Positions 63,901 through 64,000 of a DNA stretch of 64,000 nucleotides are shown here, piece after piece (the first letter of the stretch is position 1; each line of letters opens with the position of its first letter). The notes beneath the pieces were generated by a model. That model was not told the origin of the DNA, made no database searches, and saw only the letters and a list, made by a program, of their open reading frames with translations. Position numbers and translations under genes: made by a program. The DNA comes from VRUE01 sp963742535 (GTDB taxonomy: Bacteria; Actinomycetota; Thermoleophilia; Solirubrobacterales; 70-9), in assembly GCA_963742535.1 (NCBI GenBank), contig CAVUMC010000002.1:1674001-1738000 (forward strand). Direction: 5' to 3'.

Positions 63901-64000
63901 CCCGTCATCCTCCCATCCTATGCAATACGGAAAACTAACTTCGAGTATTTATGATCAAGCATTTTCAACCGTAAAAAAGAGTTGCTTAGCGGCGTTAGAG
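63901..64000. other. AT-rich window edge
   Basis: The last 100 nt are clearly richer in A and T than the rest of the window, and contain no supportable gene. This may be the promoter region of the FemAB-like gene or the border of a transferred segment. No clear promoter elements could be assigned. Confidence 0.35.

Overview
The window is high-GC, densely packed bacterial DNA with many 4-base ATGA/GTGA stop-start overlaps and frequent GTG and TTG starts. The gene content points to Actinomycetota, most likely a deep branch such as Thermoleophilia/Solirubrobacterales. Supporting evidence is a dnaK-grpE-dnaJ-hspR-clpB heat-shock operon, inositol-phosphate synthase beside a CDP-alcohol phosphatidyltransferase, an F420-type luciferase-like oxidoreductase and a trehalose-type SugABC importer. 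The lineage is inferred; no rRNA is present. Both tRNA genes, Val(UAC) and Asp(GUC), lack an encoded CCA.

Layout. 1-5.2 kb: the end of a drug-efflux MFS gene, then a four-gene sugar ABC importer (SugC, SugB, SugA and an LpqY-like lipoprotein). 5.3-9.2 kb: purL-purQ-purS-purC. 9.3-14.1 kb: a block of unrelated genes (P450, class III cyclase, glutaredoxin-like protein, amine oxidase, VapBC) separating this from purB-purE-purD and a GYD protein (14.1-17.5 kb). 17.5-20 kb: a membrane-anchored protein and a secreted transglycosylase/peptidase. 20.1-26.5 kb: the heat-shock operon. 26.7-29.9 kb: a secreted His-rich phosphoesterase-fold protein, endonuclease III, a c-type cytochrome and an alpha/beta hydrolase. 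30-34.7 kb: a phosphatidylinositol block (PAP2 protein, CDP-alcohol phosphatidyltransferase, Ino1, a PimA-like/PHP fusion, and a uracil-DNA glycosylase-like gene). 34.9-45 kb: housekeeping genes (RlmD, ArgF, Lgt, PrmC, LysS), two SDRs and a histone-H1-like protein. 45-51.8 kb: tRNA-Val, a tandem pair of secreted paralogues, a short FtsH operon, an FHA-HTH regulator and an MBL hydrolase. 51.9-55.9 kb: a fatty-acid-modifying operon (FAD enzyme, DUF1365, CFA synthase, hydrolase). 56.2-64 kb: a secreted metalloprotease, tRNA-Asp, an HNH nuclease, a TetR/DHA2 efflux pair with three operators, a VOC protein and a FemAB-like transferase.

Two themes deserve attention. First, about fifteen start codons lie 6-10 nt downstream of a TAnnnT -10 box, so leaderless transcription appears to be the default for monocistronic or first genes, and this pattern settles several start sites. 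Second, the phosphatidylinositol block contains a two-domain protein in which the acceptor half of a PimA-like glycosyltransferase is joined to a PHP metallophosphoesterase. It is a plausible candidate for the unassigned step that dephosphorylates phosphatidylinositol phosphate.
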